This document shows positions 34,534 to 46,174 of a DNA stretch of 64,000 bases, one piece after another. Source of the DNA: Sordaria brevicollis (lineage: Eukaryota; Ascomycota; Sordariomycetes; Sordariales; Sordariaceae); the NCBI GenBank assembly GCA_033439795.1, contig JAUTDP010000009.1, forward strand, positions 2,294,001 through 2,358,000. The letters run 5' to 3'. The position numbers and the translations under genes are program-made. Position 1 is the stretch's first letter. Every line of letters begins with the position of its first letter. The notes under the pieces were generated by a model. That model was given only the letters and a program-made list of their open reading frames with translations. It was not told where the DNA came from and did no database searches.

Positions 34534-35383
34534 GCAATGCGTGTGGTAGGGGGTCATTACCAGTACCTGTCGTCGTATTGTTTTGGTTGTTTTTCGGGCC
34601 ATAGTGGTGGTCATGGAGGACCAGGGACAGGGAGAAAGGGTTTCTGTAAAATTCCGTCCTGATGAAGGATGGCAAGTGGCGGAGATGGTTCGTTTTTTTG
34701 GCGGTGGTTGGTAGCTTTCTTTTTCTTTCCTCGCCAGGGGTTGGGGGTTTACTAGTACTACTATTTTATCTTGCTTAACTATAGGGGAGAGAGCGACTTT
34801 TTCTCGTTTGGCTTCTTCGGGTTTCGATTAAAAAACATTTTATTCATTCTTCTCCCTATAACGGTACTCCGGTGTTCTTGTTGCGTGATTCTGCTCGATG
34901 CGAGTTAAAAATTCCCCAGAATTGATGTTCTTCAACTAATTCAACTAGATTATATGTTGGGCAGGAGAGAGACACGAGATCTGATAAGCCATAACGGCGA
35001 AGCAAATGTCACATACGTCCGCTCAGACCCTATCAAACTGCTTTATACGGTTGTGTCATTCCCCATCGGTTGTAAATGCACGTTAAAGTGTTCGTACAAT
35101 AGCTCTCGTCCATCCCAGTTTTCTCAGTCTTTTGGATCAGTACCCGGTCACAATTCGATAACCAGTACATGCCTTGTCAAGTTGACCATCATCCAAACAT
35201 TGTCATTAGATATTATTATATGCTGAGAAAAATAGCATGGCTGGCCCCTTTTCAGAGAGCATAAGGGCAGCAAGACCATCGGCAACATGCCCAGTCCAGT
35301 CCAGCCCTTTCATATACAATTTTCATAACCTCCCCTTCATCAAGGAACGTACCCATTTTGCATCCAAGCTACAAAGGCCACGC
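34534..35383. other. convergent 3' region
   Basis: This lies between the 3' ends of lrg-1 and erg26. It is moderately AT-rich with several polyadenylation-like A/T tracts. No gene is seen. Confidence 0.5.
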
Positions 35384-36573
35384 CTATTGCAACTTCTTCT
35401 CCCCCTTCTCCTGATCCAGCGTCCACTTCACCGACCTTCTAACCGCCTCATCCAGGGGCACCAACGGCTTATACCCCAGCCTCTTCTTCGCCTTGCCAAT
35501 ATCATAATACCTCGTCATGCAGCTATAGATAATCCTCTGCCTGTTAAACGTAGGCGGCTTACGAATAATCGCAAAGAACACCTCCGACAGGAATCCCAGA
35601 ACAATACCCACGTCGCGCGGCAGCGTCCACACGTGCTCGGTGCCGTGTGGGCTGCCGGCGGCGTTCCAAACAGCGCGGCAGAAATCCCAAAAGTACACGG
35701 GCGAGTCGTTGGTGATGATGAAGGCTTCGCCGTCGACGCGCTCGTGGTCGAGGGGTGCGATTTTCAGTTTGGAGGTTTGCAGGAGGGCGACGGCAGCCAA
35801 AAGATGGCCGTGCGCGACGTTTTCGACGTAGGTGAAGTCGAAGAGGTTGTCGTTGTCGCCTACTTGGACGGCGGTCTTGCCGTTTTGGTAGAGCTTGATG
35901 AGGTGGTAGAGAGTCATGGTGTCGCCTTCGCCCATGATGCCGGAGGGACGGATGGAGCAGGTTAGGAGGCTGGGTGCGGCGGAGGAGCGGTTGGCTTGGA
36001 GGACTAGTTCTTCTGCGGCGGCCTGGAGGAAGAAGGGGAATTGTTAGTTTGATTAACTGGGATGGGAATGGGTTGGGAGAAAAGGCTGACCTTGGTCTCG
36101 GAATAGTACTCGCTTTGCTGGGCTCCGCGGATGACGGGCCAGCGCTCGTCGGCGTTGATGAGGTCGGACTTGTTGTCGCTCATGACGCTGGCGGAACTGG
36201 TGTAGACAAGCGCGGTAACGCCCGTCTGCTGGCACGCCTTGATGATGGCGGCGGTGCCGTCGACGTTGACCTTCTTGAACAGGGCATGGGAGACGCTGTC
36301 GTTGGACTGAGCGGGAGGCGACGCGGTGTGGATGACCACCTGGGGCTTGACCTGGTTGAAGATGGTTTCGAGCCGGGCGGCGTCGGTGATGTCGGCCTCG
36401 AAGTACTGGACGCCGTCCGACTCGGGTCGCCGGTTGCGCGTGCAGCGGAGGTCGATGACGGATACGGAGCAGATGTAGTCGCGGAGGAGCACGCGGACGA
36501 CGTGGTGGCCGAGGAAACCACAGCCGCCAATCACCATGACGGAGCCGAGCTCCGGCTTCTTTTCTGAGGCCAT
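35384..36573 (-). CDS. erg26: sterol-4-alpha-carboxylate 3-dehydrogenase ERG26
   Basis: Two exons, 36573-36091 and 36022-35384, give 373 residues. The protein belongs to the 3-beta-HSD branch of extended short-chain dehydrogenases. ERG26 oxidatively decarboxylates the 4-alpha-carboxy sterol in C-4 demethylation of ergosterol synthesis, in a membrane complex with ERG25 and ERG27. The NAD-binding motif is VIGGCGFLGHHVV (residues about 14-26), followed by VIDLRC and FEADITD. VYTSSASV supplies the catalytic Ser/Thr region, and YSETK supplies the Tyr157/Lys161 pair; the catalytic Lys codon is the last codon of exon 1. SIRPSGIMGEGD and FDFTYVENVAHGHLLA are typical of this family, and the hydrophobic stretch DVGIVLGFLSEVFFAII can contact membrane. 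The size is normal for the family. Confidence 0.93.
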
Positions 36574-37248
36574 CGTGGAGGGGTTGTATATGGGTATCGA
36601 TAGAGACGAAGCAAGGAGTTGACAAGAAGAAAAAAAGATGGATGGAAAAGAAGTCAATTGTAGTACCTAGAATAGAGCATGGGACGGTTGTTGTCCTCAA
36701 AGTTGGGAATACAAGGATTGGATGTCCAGTGTCAACAGCGGCTTGGGAGCTATGGGATCGCAACCTATCAGCGACCATGTCGCCGTGTCCCCATTGTCTC
36801 CAAGGAAGCTCTTGGCCAGCCAGCGAGGTACCGACACGGCGACGACCCCTTTTCCGACGGTGTGGATCTGAGTGGACAGTTTAAGCGCACAAGGATCCGT
36901 GCACTTTTTCCCGACATGGGACCTTGCCGAAAAGTGGAGTTCCACCCCGCCTTCCCGTCCGATGCCTGCGACGCGCGAGACATTCGATGTTCCAATTCGC
37001 GGCGCAAAGTCAACAATTTCCATTTTCCTCCTCCCTTCACTCTTTGTCCTCCCACACTCTTTCAACTTCCAGTGTTGCGCACTTCACTCAATCAGTTCAC
37101 TCCTAGGCAACAACCTTCCATCGGCCGGATCAGCCTTACTTATGCTCACTTTCAACTTCTACAACTCGACTTGAAAAAACAGCCCACAAGTCCATTCCAT
37201 GGCACCCAATAACCATCATCACTCTTTTTGGAGCCCTGATGCGGTGCG
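36574..37248. other. divergent promoter region
   Basis: This separates divergent erg26 and the unknown 618-residue gene and should carry both promoters. I see no clear TATA box or gene. Confidence 0.5.
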
Positions 37249-39105
37249 ATGAGTAAAAAATTCGCGACCGAGATCTTAGTCCACATTACAGCTCCTAGCA
37301 GATCCAAGGATGACGCAACGTACAGAGCGTTGGCTAATGCCTATCTCGACTTCGAGCCCACGACGCGCACCTCGGTTTTCAGCAAGACTATCACACCCAA
37401 TGTCGTCGCTAACGATGCTGTCGCGCGGCCTCAACAGCCCATTGCGACTGGGTCCATAGGGCCCTCAACGCAGCCGAATCAAATCATCCGTTCGTCAGGA
37501 GTAGCAGGATTCATCGAAACCCCGTTTCTATCATGGCGCGACGCCGCGAACAACCTGGCATCACCTAGCTTGCGGATGAGGCAGGACGAGAAACGCGATG
37601 AGCCTAGTCAGAACTCACAGCTTTCATGGCGACCCCCGCCGAGCGTCGTCCAGGATTCACTTCCCGACAACAATGTGACTCTGTCTCAGTTTTGCACACC
37701 AACAAGGCTTCTAGAGGATTATTTGCACCCTAGCGATTCTAGTCAATCCTTTTTCATACCATCTCCGGTTCGTGAAAGGACATCGAGAGCGCAACAGTCG
37801 ACGGCCGGCCCGGTTCAGACCCAGTATGAAGGGGATTCGACGTTTCCCACCATCAGCCACATCTCACAGCGCCGACAGGTGGAGGGTATTGAGTCTCGGA
37901 TAGTACCACCACAGCCAAATCGTTCTTCTCAAGGAAATGGGCGCGAACGTGAGACGGAGGACAATGTTCAAACCGCTTTACCGCGAATAATTACGGCCAG
38001 AGAGCTCCATGCCGTTTCTGCAGCATCAGGAAGGGATTCATCATGTGGTCAACTCAGCAAGCAAATATTAACAACCGCTGAAGGTTTGCCCAGACGATCG
38101 CTCAGATGTAAAACGCCAGCAGATCCAAGAAACAAGATAATACCTGTGTCACCAGCAGTTAATGCCAACAACAAGCGCCGCCGACCTCCGTCTTCATCTC
38201 GAGAGAGCGACTTCATGATAGCATCATCGCAGCCGGAGCCTGTCCCCCAGGAGCAAGTCCCACCACGGACCAACAATACTATCCTTAGCAACGGAGGAGG
38301 AGCAGGACCATCAAAGAAGCCATCATTACCATCATCATCATCACCACCACGTACCGAATCCGAACCACCACCCACCAAACGTCCCCGACGCACCTCTCCC
38401 TCGCCAGAGCCAGAGCCAACATCAGCACCGACACCAACACCAGCCCCATCATCATCAGCAACCCACCCCCCAAAAAGTCCCTCAGGAAAACATCTCATCC
38501 GCTCCCGCAGCGACATCGGCCCCCGCCAAGATGCTCTCAAAGACGCCCAACTCGCCGCCCGCAATACCCGCCTCTGGTCCCTCCTCGAACTTCGCCCCCC
38601 TATGCCCGAAACAGCCGATCTTCTATTCGATCTCTCCTCCGCCGAAGGAAAACAAATCGGAGAAAAGGGAGGCTCAGAAGGAGGATTGATCACCCCCATC
38701 CTCGCCAAACTCGCCATCGACTTAAAACTAACCAGACGCTACCGCCCCTCCCTTCAGACGCGTCCTCTACGTCCTTACGAAAGGGGATACTGGCTCGTGG
38801 ACTGCTCGTCGTGGAGCCGCGCGCTGAAGGAGGAGTGCTGGAGTTTTTTGGACGATTACCTGGACAGCGGGGTGGCCGGGTGGGGGGTGTGGTGTACGCG
38901 GGATGAAGGGTTTACGAGGATGAGGATGTACTGCTGGGGCGCGGTGGTGGGGCATATTTATTTGCTGCTGTATGTTATTAGCAAGCGGGAGGTGAAGTAC
39001 ACCGGGGTGGAATGGAGGGATGGGGAGGGGGTGGTGGTTGTTAGGGTTGATGCTAGGGGTAGGGATAAGGACAAGCCCAGGGGGGATAAACCGAGCTTGA
39101 ATTAG
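37249..39105 (+). CDS. fungal protein with ordered N- and C-terminal blocks, function unknown
   Basis: A single exon encodes 618 residues. A short ordered N-terminal segment (FATEILVHITAPSRSKDDAT, then YRALANAYLDFEP) is followed by about 380 disordered Ser/Pro/Gln/Arg-rich residues with several basic patches (for example NNKRRRPPSS, KRPRRT) that could be nuclear signals. The C-terminal 170 residues form the main ordered block: aromatic-rich YERGYWLVDCSSWSRALKEE, then CWSFLDDYLDSGVAGWGVWC and MYCWGAVVGHIYLLLYVIS. I do not recognise this block. It is probably a conserved Pezizomycotina domain, given the high Trp/Cys content. The hydrophobic stretch near the end is too short to be a confident membrane helix. 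A nuclear location is inferred only from the basic patches. Confidence 0.68.
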   Translation: MSKKFATEILVHITAPSRSKDDATYRALANAYLDFEPTTRTSVFSKTITPNVVANDAVARPQQPIATGSIGPSTQPNQIIRSSGVAGFIETPFLSWRDAANNLASPSLRMRQDEKRDEPSQNSQLSWRPPPSVVQDSLPDNNVTLSQFCTPTRLLEDYLHPSDSSQSFFIPSPVRERTSRAQQSTAGPVQTQYEGDSTFPTISHISQRRQVEGIESRIVPPQPNRSSQGNGRERETEDNVQTALPRIITARELHAVSAASGRDSSCGQLSKQILTTAEGLPRRSLRCKTPADPRNKIIPVSPAVNANNKRRRPPSSSRESDFMIASSQPEPVPQEQVPPRTNNTILSNGGGAGPSKKPSLPSSSSPPRTESEPPPTKRPRRTSPSPEPEPTSAPTPTPAPSSSATHPPKSPSGKHLIRSRSDIGPRQDALKDAQLAARNTRLWSLLELRPPMPETADLLFDLSSAEGKQIGEKGGSEGGLITPILAKLAIDLKLTRRYRPSLQTRPLRPYERGYWLVDCSSWSRALKEECWSFLDDYLDSGVAGWGVWCTRDEGFTRMRMYCWGAVVGHIYLLLYVISKREVKYTGVEWRDGEGVVVVRVDARGRDKDKPRGDKPSLN

Positions 39106-39583
39106 GGAAGTCTCTTAAAGAGGTTGCTGTAGCAGATTTGGATGACTGTTGACCTTGACTGGCTGTTGGTTGCCGCTCAGGGAGACTTTGGACATCTGAT
39201 GTCCTCCTGTAGCAAGCTGCATTCGCGATAATTGGAGTCATTTGAATTTGGCACTGGTCCCTCTTAACTCTCTCGAATACCTAAAGTTTTGGATCATTTC
39301 TGTTCGGTTTCTTTAAGCACTAGCACTGATTGCTTTATATTCCCTTTAATCATCTGGTATTGTCCCCCTCCCTTTCCCAGACGACTCTGTACAAATACAT
39401 TTTCTGTGACTGCTCGAACAACAACCAAGTGCAACACAGCCTCGCCGTACGAACCACCCCTGCCTGACTGTGTACGTAATAGATGAAGCTTAAAGGAACC
39501 CTCTCGAAATCCTTATAAATTCACATATGAAACCGAGCCGGAAAACACGGAGGTGGAGGGCATGGCAAACATGCTCATCCAGC
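39106..39583. other. convergent 3' region
   Basis: The stretch lies between the 3' ends of the unknown gene and the mitochondrial HMG gene. Nothing is supported here. Confidence 0.5.
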
Positions 39584-40741
39584 TTACTCAAGAGCAGCGA
39601 TCTGAGCCTTGTATCTCTCCCTGTCGGTCTTGGCGTTATCCTCGAAAGGCTACGTGGGTGAAGTAGACGATAAGTTAGCAATCAATGGTGATCCAGTCAG
39701 TCAGTCAGGGAAGAATGGTAGGTAGAAGCTTACCTGTTTCGCCGCCGCGTCCATAGACTTCCACTCCTGAGCCAAATCCTTGATGAGCTCCTTCATGGGT
39801 GCTTGGGGGTTCTCCGCCGTCCGCGACTTGAAGAACCACATCCAGGAACTCAAGGCGCCCTTTGGAATACGGTCGTCGGGGATCACGTGGGCCCTCGCCA
39901 CGACACCAAGCCTCCTCAGATGCTGACGGGCCCTGTTGGCGGCCATGATCTCCTTGGGCGTCTTGGTGAGCACCCACGCCGCACGCGTGGCCGCCGTCGC
40001 CTCGCGCTCCTTCTCAGCCCTGGCTTCGAGGGCCTGTATGCATTGCATGAAACGGGTCAGTCAAAAAAAGAAAAGAAATGGGGAACGGAAGAAACGGTTA
40101 CAAAACACATCTACGGCATGGAACTCCATGGGGGGAGGGGGATAAAAACTGACCTCTAGTTCAGCAGACGACAGAGCCTTGAACTTGGGAGAGAGCTTCG
40201 CCATAAACCCGGTCTGAATGGGGCTTTCACCAGGGTGGATGTATTCCTTGACGTGCTCACGCACGAACAACTGCCAGGCGCTGAATGTACGGGCTCCAGG
40301 CTCTTCCTTGAGCAGCGCCTGCTGCTTCAACTGCTTGATCTTGAGCTTCAGCTTCTCCTCGTCCGTCAGCACCTTCTTGGGCCTCTTGGGCGCAGCCTCC
40401 TTCTTGGGCTTGCTGGCCGCCTTTGTCTTTCCGGCAGTGGTGGCCTTGGCCTTGGTGGTGGTAGACGACTTGGTAGAAGACGACTTGGTGGTGGAGGAAG
40501 ACTTGTTGGCGGCGGCGGCGGAACGAGTCCTCTTGGGCTTGGTGGTCGTAGCACTGGTGTCCGACTCGGTCTCGGTGGTCGCAACCCGGGATTGTCTAGC
40601 GCCGTAACCGCGCTGCTGGAAGACAACAGCGGAGCGGGTGGTCAGGAAGCTGGTGGTGGGCTTGACGGCGGCAGTACGAACGACCAGCGTGGTACCGGCG
40701 CGCAGCTGACGAGCCGCGGTGAGCGCGATTTTCGAAAACAT
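39584..40741 (-). CDS. mitochondrial HMG-box DNA-binding protein
   Basis: Three exons, 40741-40154, 40033-39734 and 39649-39584, give 317 residues. The N-terminus MFSKIALTAARQLRAGTTLV is positively charged and lacks acidic residues, as expected for a mitochondrial presequence. A Lys/Ala/Ser/Thr-rich basic region follows (about residues 65-130). Two HMG-box-like units come next: PGARTFSAWQLFVREHVKEY with the following helix (about 155-200, continued in exon 2), and PKGALSSWMWFFKSRTAENP with DLAQEWKSMDAAAKQPFEDN (about 250-310). Double HMG proteins of this kind (yeast Abf2, animal TFAM, Podospora mtHMG1) bend and package mitochondrial DNA. An in-frame ATG exists further upstream at 40888, but it would bury the presequence. 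The divergent neighbour is prp5. Confidence 0.83.
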
Positions 40742-41943
40742 TGTGATGGGGCTGTGGCGGAGACAGTGATGTTGAGATGCGGAATGGTGGAAGAGGAGAA
40801 GAAAAAAAAAGTTGTCGCGGTGCAGGCTAATCGCACGCGCTTGATGAAGTGCAGTGCGGAAGAAGAGTGGTGACAAAACGACAGTCAACAGCCCTGTCCA
40901 AAGTGGGAAGCTGCCAGGAGATCAGTTTTCCGCACGATGGAGCTTGCACGGCAGATGGAGGGGAAGGGTTCGTGCCCACTCGAGACTAGCAAGAGCTGTA
41001 CCTGGCTGGTATGGTACGCAAGGAGGCAGGTACCGTCGACGTCTGTTTCAACTCCAGTCTTTACCAGAACATGACCAGATCTTATCGGAAGCTCACAATG
41101 TTAAGTGAATATCTCAATTGAAGGGTAGACAACATGACTTGGTGATTTGTTTTATTGGAAGGGAACTCGAGCTTTGTTGATGCGCTTTCACGAAACCTGT
41201 GTTCCTCTATCTCGAGAGGTACCTCAAGGCTGTATAGATACGTGAAAACAGCGGAGGTACAGGTAACTTACGTCACATACCCATACCAAGCTCCACCTGC
41301 TTGACCTCCATGACACCTACCCGTTTGTATGTACACAGCTCAAGCTTGCACTTTCAACTTGTGACAATCCAGTAGCTGGTGAAGCTCCTATTGGAGCTAC
41401 TAAGCTTGAGCTTATAGAGAAACCGTGGTTTGACTTCATATGATACACCTGCTGAAGCTATCCCGTCAGGTGAAGACCGGCAACAGCAAGCAGGGCCTGA
41501 AATTGGACCAAGTGCACGGTCCCCTTACAGAAATCGGACCAAGGAGTTAGAGTCTTGGCACTATGGAAAAGTTGTGGAGTCTGGAACCACAACCGAAGAA
41601 GTCCAGGCAGAAGGCCTGCAACTGGGGATTCCGCCTCAACGGAACCCAACGCTTCCATCCCGGCCAAGCATCAATCATTCTTCGTTCTGCCGCCGCCTTC
41701 GAAGTGGAATATCTCCACAAGCCCGTCTCACGTCTTTTCAGTCGCACAACGCCCTCTCGACCTTTGAACCACCGATAAACTACATCATATTACCGACCGG
41801 CATCAATCTCGACGGAGGGCAACCGGAAAAAAGGCCCTTGGATTTCACCAAACTGTGCATACTACCTGTACCACGCGACTCAAAGTACATCTCACCATCA
41901 CATCAGTGACATTGCTGAGCCAACGTTACCACCGTCCAGCACT
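40742..41943. other. divergent intergenic region with nested inverted repeats
   Basis: This 1.2-kb region lies between the mitochondrial HMG gene and prp5. It contains nested inverted repeats at 41337-41412. A 159-codon frame at 41430-41909 shows no family resemblance and overlaps the probable prp5 leader, so it is not annotated. Confidence 0.5.
41337..41412. repeat. nested inverted repeats (potential hairpin)
   Basis: AGCTCAAGCTT at 41337-41347 pairs with AAGCTTGAGCT at 41402-41412. Inside, AGCTCC (41383-41388) pairs with GGAGCT (41393-41398) across TATT. The DNA or RNA could form a long hairpin in the divergent promoter. Confidence 0.55.
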
Positions 41944-44900
41944 ATGGCTCGGCTCAGGGACTCGCGCTCACCATCTCCTGCAGGAAGTCTCTCTGCGAGA
42001 AAACGAAAAGATGACGATCGCCGTGACCGCGACCGTCGCGATGGCCCTGTCGACCACCGCCGCCGTTCTCGCAGCCCCATAGACGTAAGCCAACCCCTCT
42101 CTCTTCAAGGAGCCCAATGGCTGACCCGTGAGGCATGCGTGCAGCGCCGATACCGTGACCGTGATCGCGATCGTGGACGAGATGGAAGGGACCGCGACTC
42201 TTATCGCCGTAGGGATCGATCTATAGACCGCCGAGATGACGACTACTATAGGGGATCACGTCGTGACGGTGACCGCCGTAGATCGCGCGATAGAGGAGGT
42301 CCGGATAGGCTTCGTTCCCCAGACCGACGCAGGGACCGGAGCCGGGATCCAGACCGGGAATACCGCCCCCGCCGAGATGACTCTCGGGATCGGGCTCGAG
42401 CTCGTCGCGAAGGCACGGCTGAATCATCTTCTCTTCGGCGTGATGACGTTCGACCACGCGACCAGCCCAAGTCCGGCAGCGCAGCAGTTAAAGAAAACGA
42501 GGTACGTTCTGAAACCCCTTAAAAGTAAACATACCCCTTCTCTTCTAGGACTATACTGACGCGACTGCAATTGCTAGCCAGCTAAGTCTACACCAACCCA
42601 ACCGCAAACTGAGGCGGAGAAAAAGGCTGAACGACTACGAAAGCTTCAAGCGATGAAGCAAAAACATGCACTTAAGGAGGCAAAGGAGGCAGATGTTGCC
42701 GCTGGGCTTACTAGAAAACTCTTCTTGGAGATGGATCAGAGAGCCAGCGGCGTCGCAGTAAGCAGCGGTGCTAACAGCCCTGCGCCGGCGAGCCCGGCAA
42801 CCGCCGAATCCCCGGCAACCCCTGCTCCTTACGTCGGCAAGTTTGATCCCAAAGCCATTGCCCGGAATGCTAAACCAGCGCGTGCCAGTTCCCCGGTGAG
42901 GTTAGGCGAAGTGAAGCTAGGTGACGTGATAGGAGGTTCTGCGGCAGTGGCGGCGACTACCGGCGTCCAGGACAAAGTTGCCGCACCAGGGAAAGCGGGC
43001 TTACTACAGACCGGAAGGCCCATCAGTACATTCGGTTTCAACAAGGCGGCTGATGCCCTCAAATCGACAAACAAGCGGAAAATCGACATGGGCGATGAAG
43101 AGGTTATCAAGCGCAAGCTTGTCAAGCTCCCCGATCTGGCCCTCGAGAATGCCGACGATACCCCGTATGCGGACGACGACGCAGCTGAAGACGCGGAGAA
43201 GGACTTTGACGTGCTCCTTGCCGGCACTGAGGAAGACCGTGCTGAGGCCCAGAGGTTGTTACGCGAGCGGCGTGAGGAGCAGATTCAGAAAGAGAGCATG
43301 GCCATGGAAGTCGACAGTGTCCCTCCTACTGTGGAGCCTGCCACGGAGCCTGTGGCGCAAAATGCGGAAGCCATGGACGTAGACGATGAAGTCGACCCTC
43401 TCGATGCATTCATGGCTGGACTTGAGCAGACAGCCTCCGGCGAAGACGTGCAGTCCAAGGCTGATACGTCTACCGAGAAGAAGGGCAACGCCCCTCCGGA
43501 GGCCTACTTCAGCGACGATGATTACGGCTATGAGGCGGATGGGACGGACCCTACTTCCATTCTCGCAATGGCTTCCAAGAAGAAAAAGAAGGATATTCCC
43601 ACAATCGACTACAGCAAGCTCGATTTGAATCCTATCCGCAAGAACTTTTGGGTTGAGCCGTATGAGCTAAGCCAAATGAGCGAAGAAGAACTGGCTGAGT
43701 TACGGTTGGAGCTTGATGGAATCAAAGTGTCCGGCAAGAACATCCCCAAGCCCGTTCAGAAGTGGTCTCAGTGCGGCCTTACTCGTCCCATTCTCGACAC
43801 TATCGAGAGCCTTGGGTATGAGAAACCCACGCCCATTCAGATGCAAGCCCTGCCTGTAATTATGTCAGGCCGTGATGTGATCGGTGTTGCCAAGACGGGA
43901 TCTGGTAAGACGATGGCTTTTGCCCTGCCGATGCTTCGCCATGTCAAGGATCAGGACCCCGTTACCGGCGACGATGGTGCCATTGCGCTTATCATGACCC
44001 CGACCAGAGAGCTTTGCACGCAGATTTACACGGACTTGCAACCATTTGCAAAGGCTCTCAAGCTCCGCGTGGTCGCGGCTTACGGCGGAAACGCCATCAA
44101 GGATCAGATTGCCGAGTTGAAACGCGGTGCTGAGATCATTGTAGCCACACCAGGCCGTCTGATCGATCTTCTTGCGGCTAACGGAGGACGCGTAACCAAC
44201 CTCAAACGGGCCACTTATCTGGTCCTTGACGAGGCTGATCGAATGTTTGACATGGGCTTTGAACCCCAGGTTATGAAAATCTTCAACAACGTCCGTCCAG
44301 ATCGCCAGACCATCCTCTTTTCTGCCACCATGCCCAGGATTATCGATGCCTTGACCAAAAAGGTTTTGCGTGACCCTGTCGAGATCACGGTTGGCGGACG
44401 CAGTGTCGTAGCACCCGAGATCACGCAGATCGTTGAGGTCATGGACGAGGGTAAGAAGTTCAACCGTCTGCTAGAACTCCTGGGAGAGCTCTATGCGGAT
44501 GACGACGATGTCCGTTCTTTGATCTTCGTGGAGAGGCAAGAAAAGGCTGACGATTTGTTACGCGAACTCTTACGGCGCGGGTACGGTTGCATGTCTATCC
44601 ACGGTGGCAAAGACCAAGAGGACCGCAACTCGACCATTTCGGATTTCAAGAAGGGTGTGTGCCCTATCCTCATTGCCACCTCCATTGCCGCCCGTGGCCT
44701 GGATGTCAAGCAGCTAAAGCTTGTTATCAACTATGATGCTCCTAATCACTTGGAAGACTACGTCCACCGCGCCGGCCGTACTGGACGCGCTGGCAACACG
44801 GGCACGGCAGTAACCTTTATTACCGAAGATCAGGAGAATTGCGCATCTGGCATTGCTAAGGCCCTGGAGCAGAGTGGCCAGCCCGTCCCAGACCGCCTGA

Positions 44901-45661
44901 ATGAAATGCGCAAGGCATGGAAGGAGAAGGTCAAGGCTGGTAAAGCCAAGGACGCCAGTGGTTTTGGCGGTAAAGGTCTCGAGAAGCTCGACAAAGACCG
45001 TGAGGCCGCTCGCATGCGTGAGCGCAAGACCCACAAGGCCGAAGGCGAAGAAGACGATGTCAAGGAAGACGCACCTGCAGAAGATGGCGAGAAGAAGGAC
45101 AAGACCAAGGTTGCCATCCAGTCTGCAGTATCTGCAATTGTCTCGCGCGATGCCTCCAAGGCCGAGGCGGACGACAAGCACGCCATCCCCGTGGGTGCCG
45201 TCAAGGCTGGGCATCACGCAAGCAGCTCCAAGAGCGGAGGTGCTCTCGACAAGGCGGCGTCTGCCATCAGCGAGATCAATGCTCGTCTCGCTCGCGCTGG
45301 TCAACTCCGGCCTGGCCAGCCCATCGACAACAAGGGTCCTGATGCGGGCGCCTTCCATGCAACCCTCGAAATCAACGACTTCCCCCAGAAGGCTCGTTGG
45401 GCCGTCACCAACCGTACGAACGTTGCCAAGATCCTCGAAGCCACGGGAACGTCCATCACCACCAAGGGTAACTATTACCCGCCTGGAAAGGAGCCAGGTC
45501 CTGGCCAGGAGCCAAAGTTGTATATTCTTATTGAGGGTGATACCGAGGTTGTGGTTGGCAACGCGTTGTCGGAGCTTACTCGTCTGCTCAGGGAAGGCAC
45601 GATGGCGGCGGCGGACGCTGAGAGTCGTGCTCCTGCCAGCGGTAGATATACGATCACGTAG
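41944..45661 (+). CDS. prp5: DEAD-box pre-mRNA processing RNA helicase PRP5
   Basis: Three exons, 41944-42084, 42145-42501 and 42578-45661, give 1193 residues. Prp5 remodels the U2 snRNP during prespliceosome assembly and proofreads branch-site pairing. The N-terminus is an Arg/Asp/Ser (RD/RS) domain, then a Lys/Ala/Glu coiled segment and acidic patches with [14 protein letters not shown], typical of Prp5. The helicase core begins with the Q motif region [20 protein letters not shown] (about residue 565). Then come AKTGSGKT (near 605), [31 protein letters not shown] (near 717), SATMP, and the C-terminal lobe with ARGLDVKQL and [12 protein letters not shown]-terminal extension contains the conserved [16 protein letters not shown] and TRLLREGT blocks. 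Intron 1 is 60 bp and stop-free, so its retention would lengthen the RS region by 20 residues. The length and motif set match known fungal Prp5. Confidence 0.95.
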
Positions 45662-46174
45662 GTGGGTGTGACAGCGTGAAGGGTAGCCGTTCAACTTGGG
45701 GAGAAAATACGACGTGTGATGAGCTATTTCTTTTGGAAGATCGAATGCATCGCTACTTCTACGTATCCATAAGGCAGAAAGAAGATGTGGGAAATAGTAT
45801 ACCTAACGATAGTAGTCTTATCGTTCATAAACGCAACATAGATTGATACAGCCACTTTGCCTTGCTAGAAACAATAGTTCCGCAATCGCGTCCTTGAAGC
45901 TTGCAAGTAAATCAACAAAGGTCTTCTTCGGCTGGCCAAATTAAGAAGCAACGCCGAAGTCCCCTTCCTCCTCCTCGAGAATATATACAAATAATAAATG
46001 CTTTCCGAAGTTCAAGAAAAAATAAAAATAAAATAACAACAAGTCCATTGACCCCAAAAAAAACACCAGCACCGCCCTCTTCCTGCAAAATCCAAAATCA
46101 TGCATCCCATCCATCTATCAATCATCATCCATCCTCATTTTTACCCCCCTCACGAGGTAAAGGTAAACTCAAAG
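45662..46174. other. convergent 3' region
   Basis: The stretch lies between the 3' ends of prp5 and the small lipid-anchored protein gene. It is A-rich, with polyadenylation-like tracts. No gene is seen. Confidence 0.5.

Noticed and set aside
41430..41909. 159-codon frame before prp5
   Set aside because: There is no recognisable fold or splice continuity, and it overlaps the probable prp5 leader.
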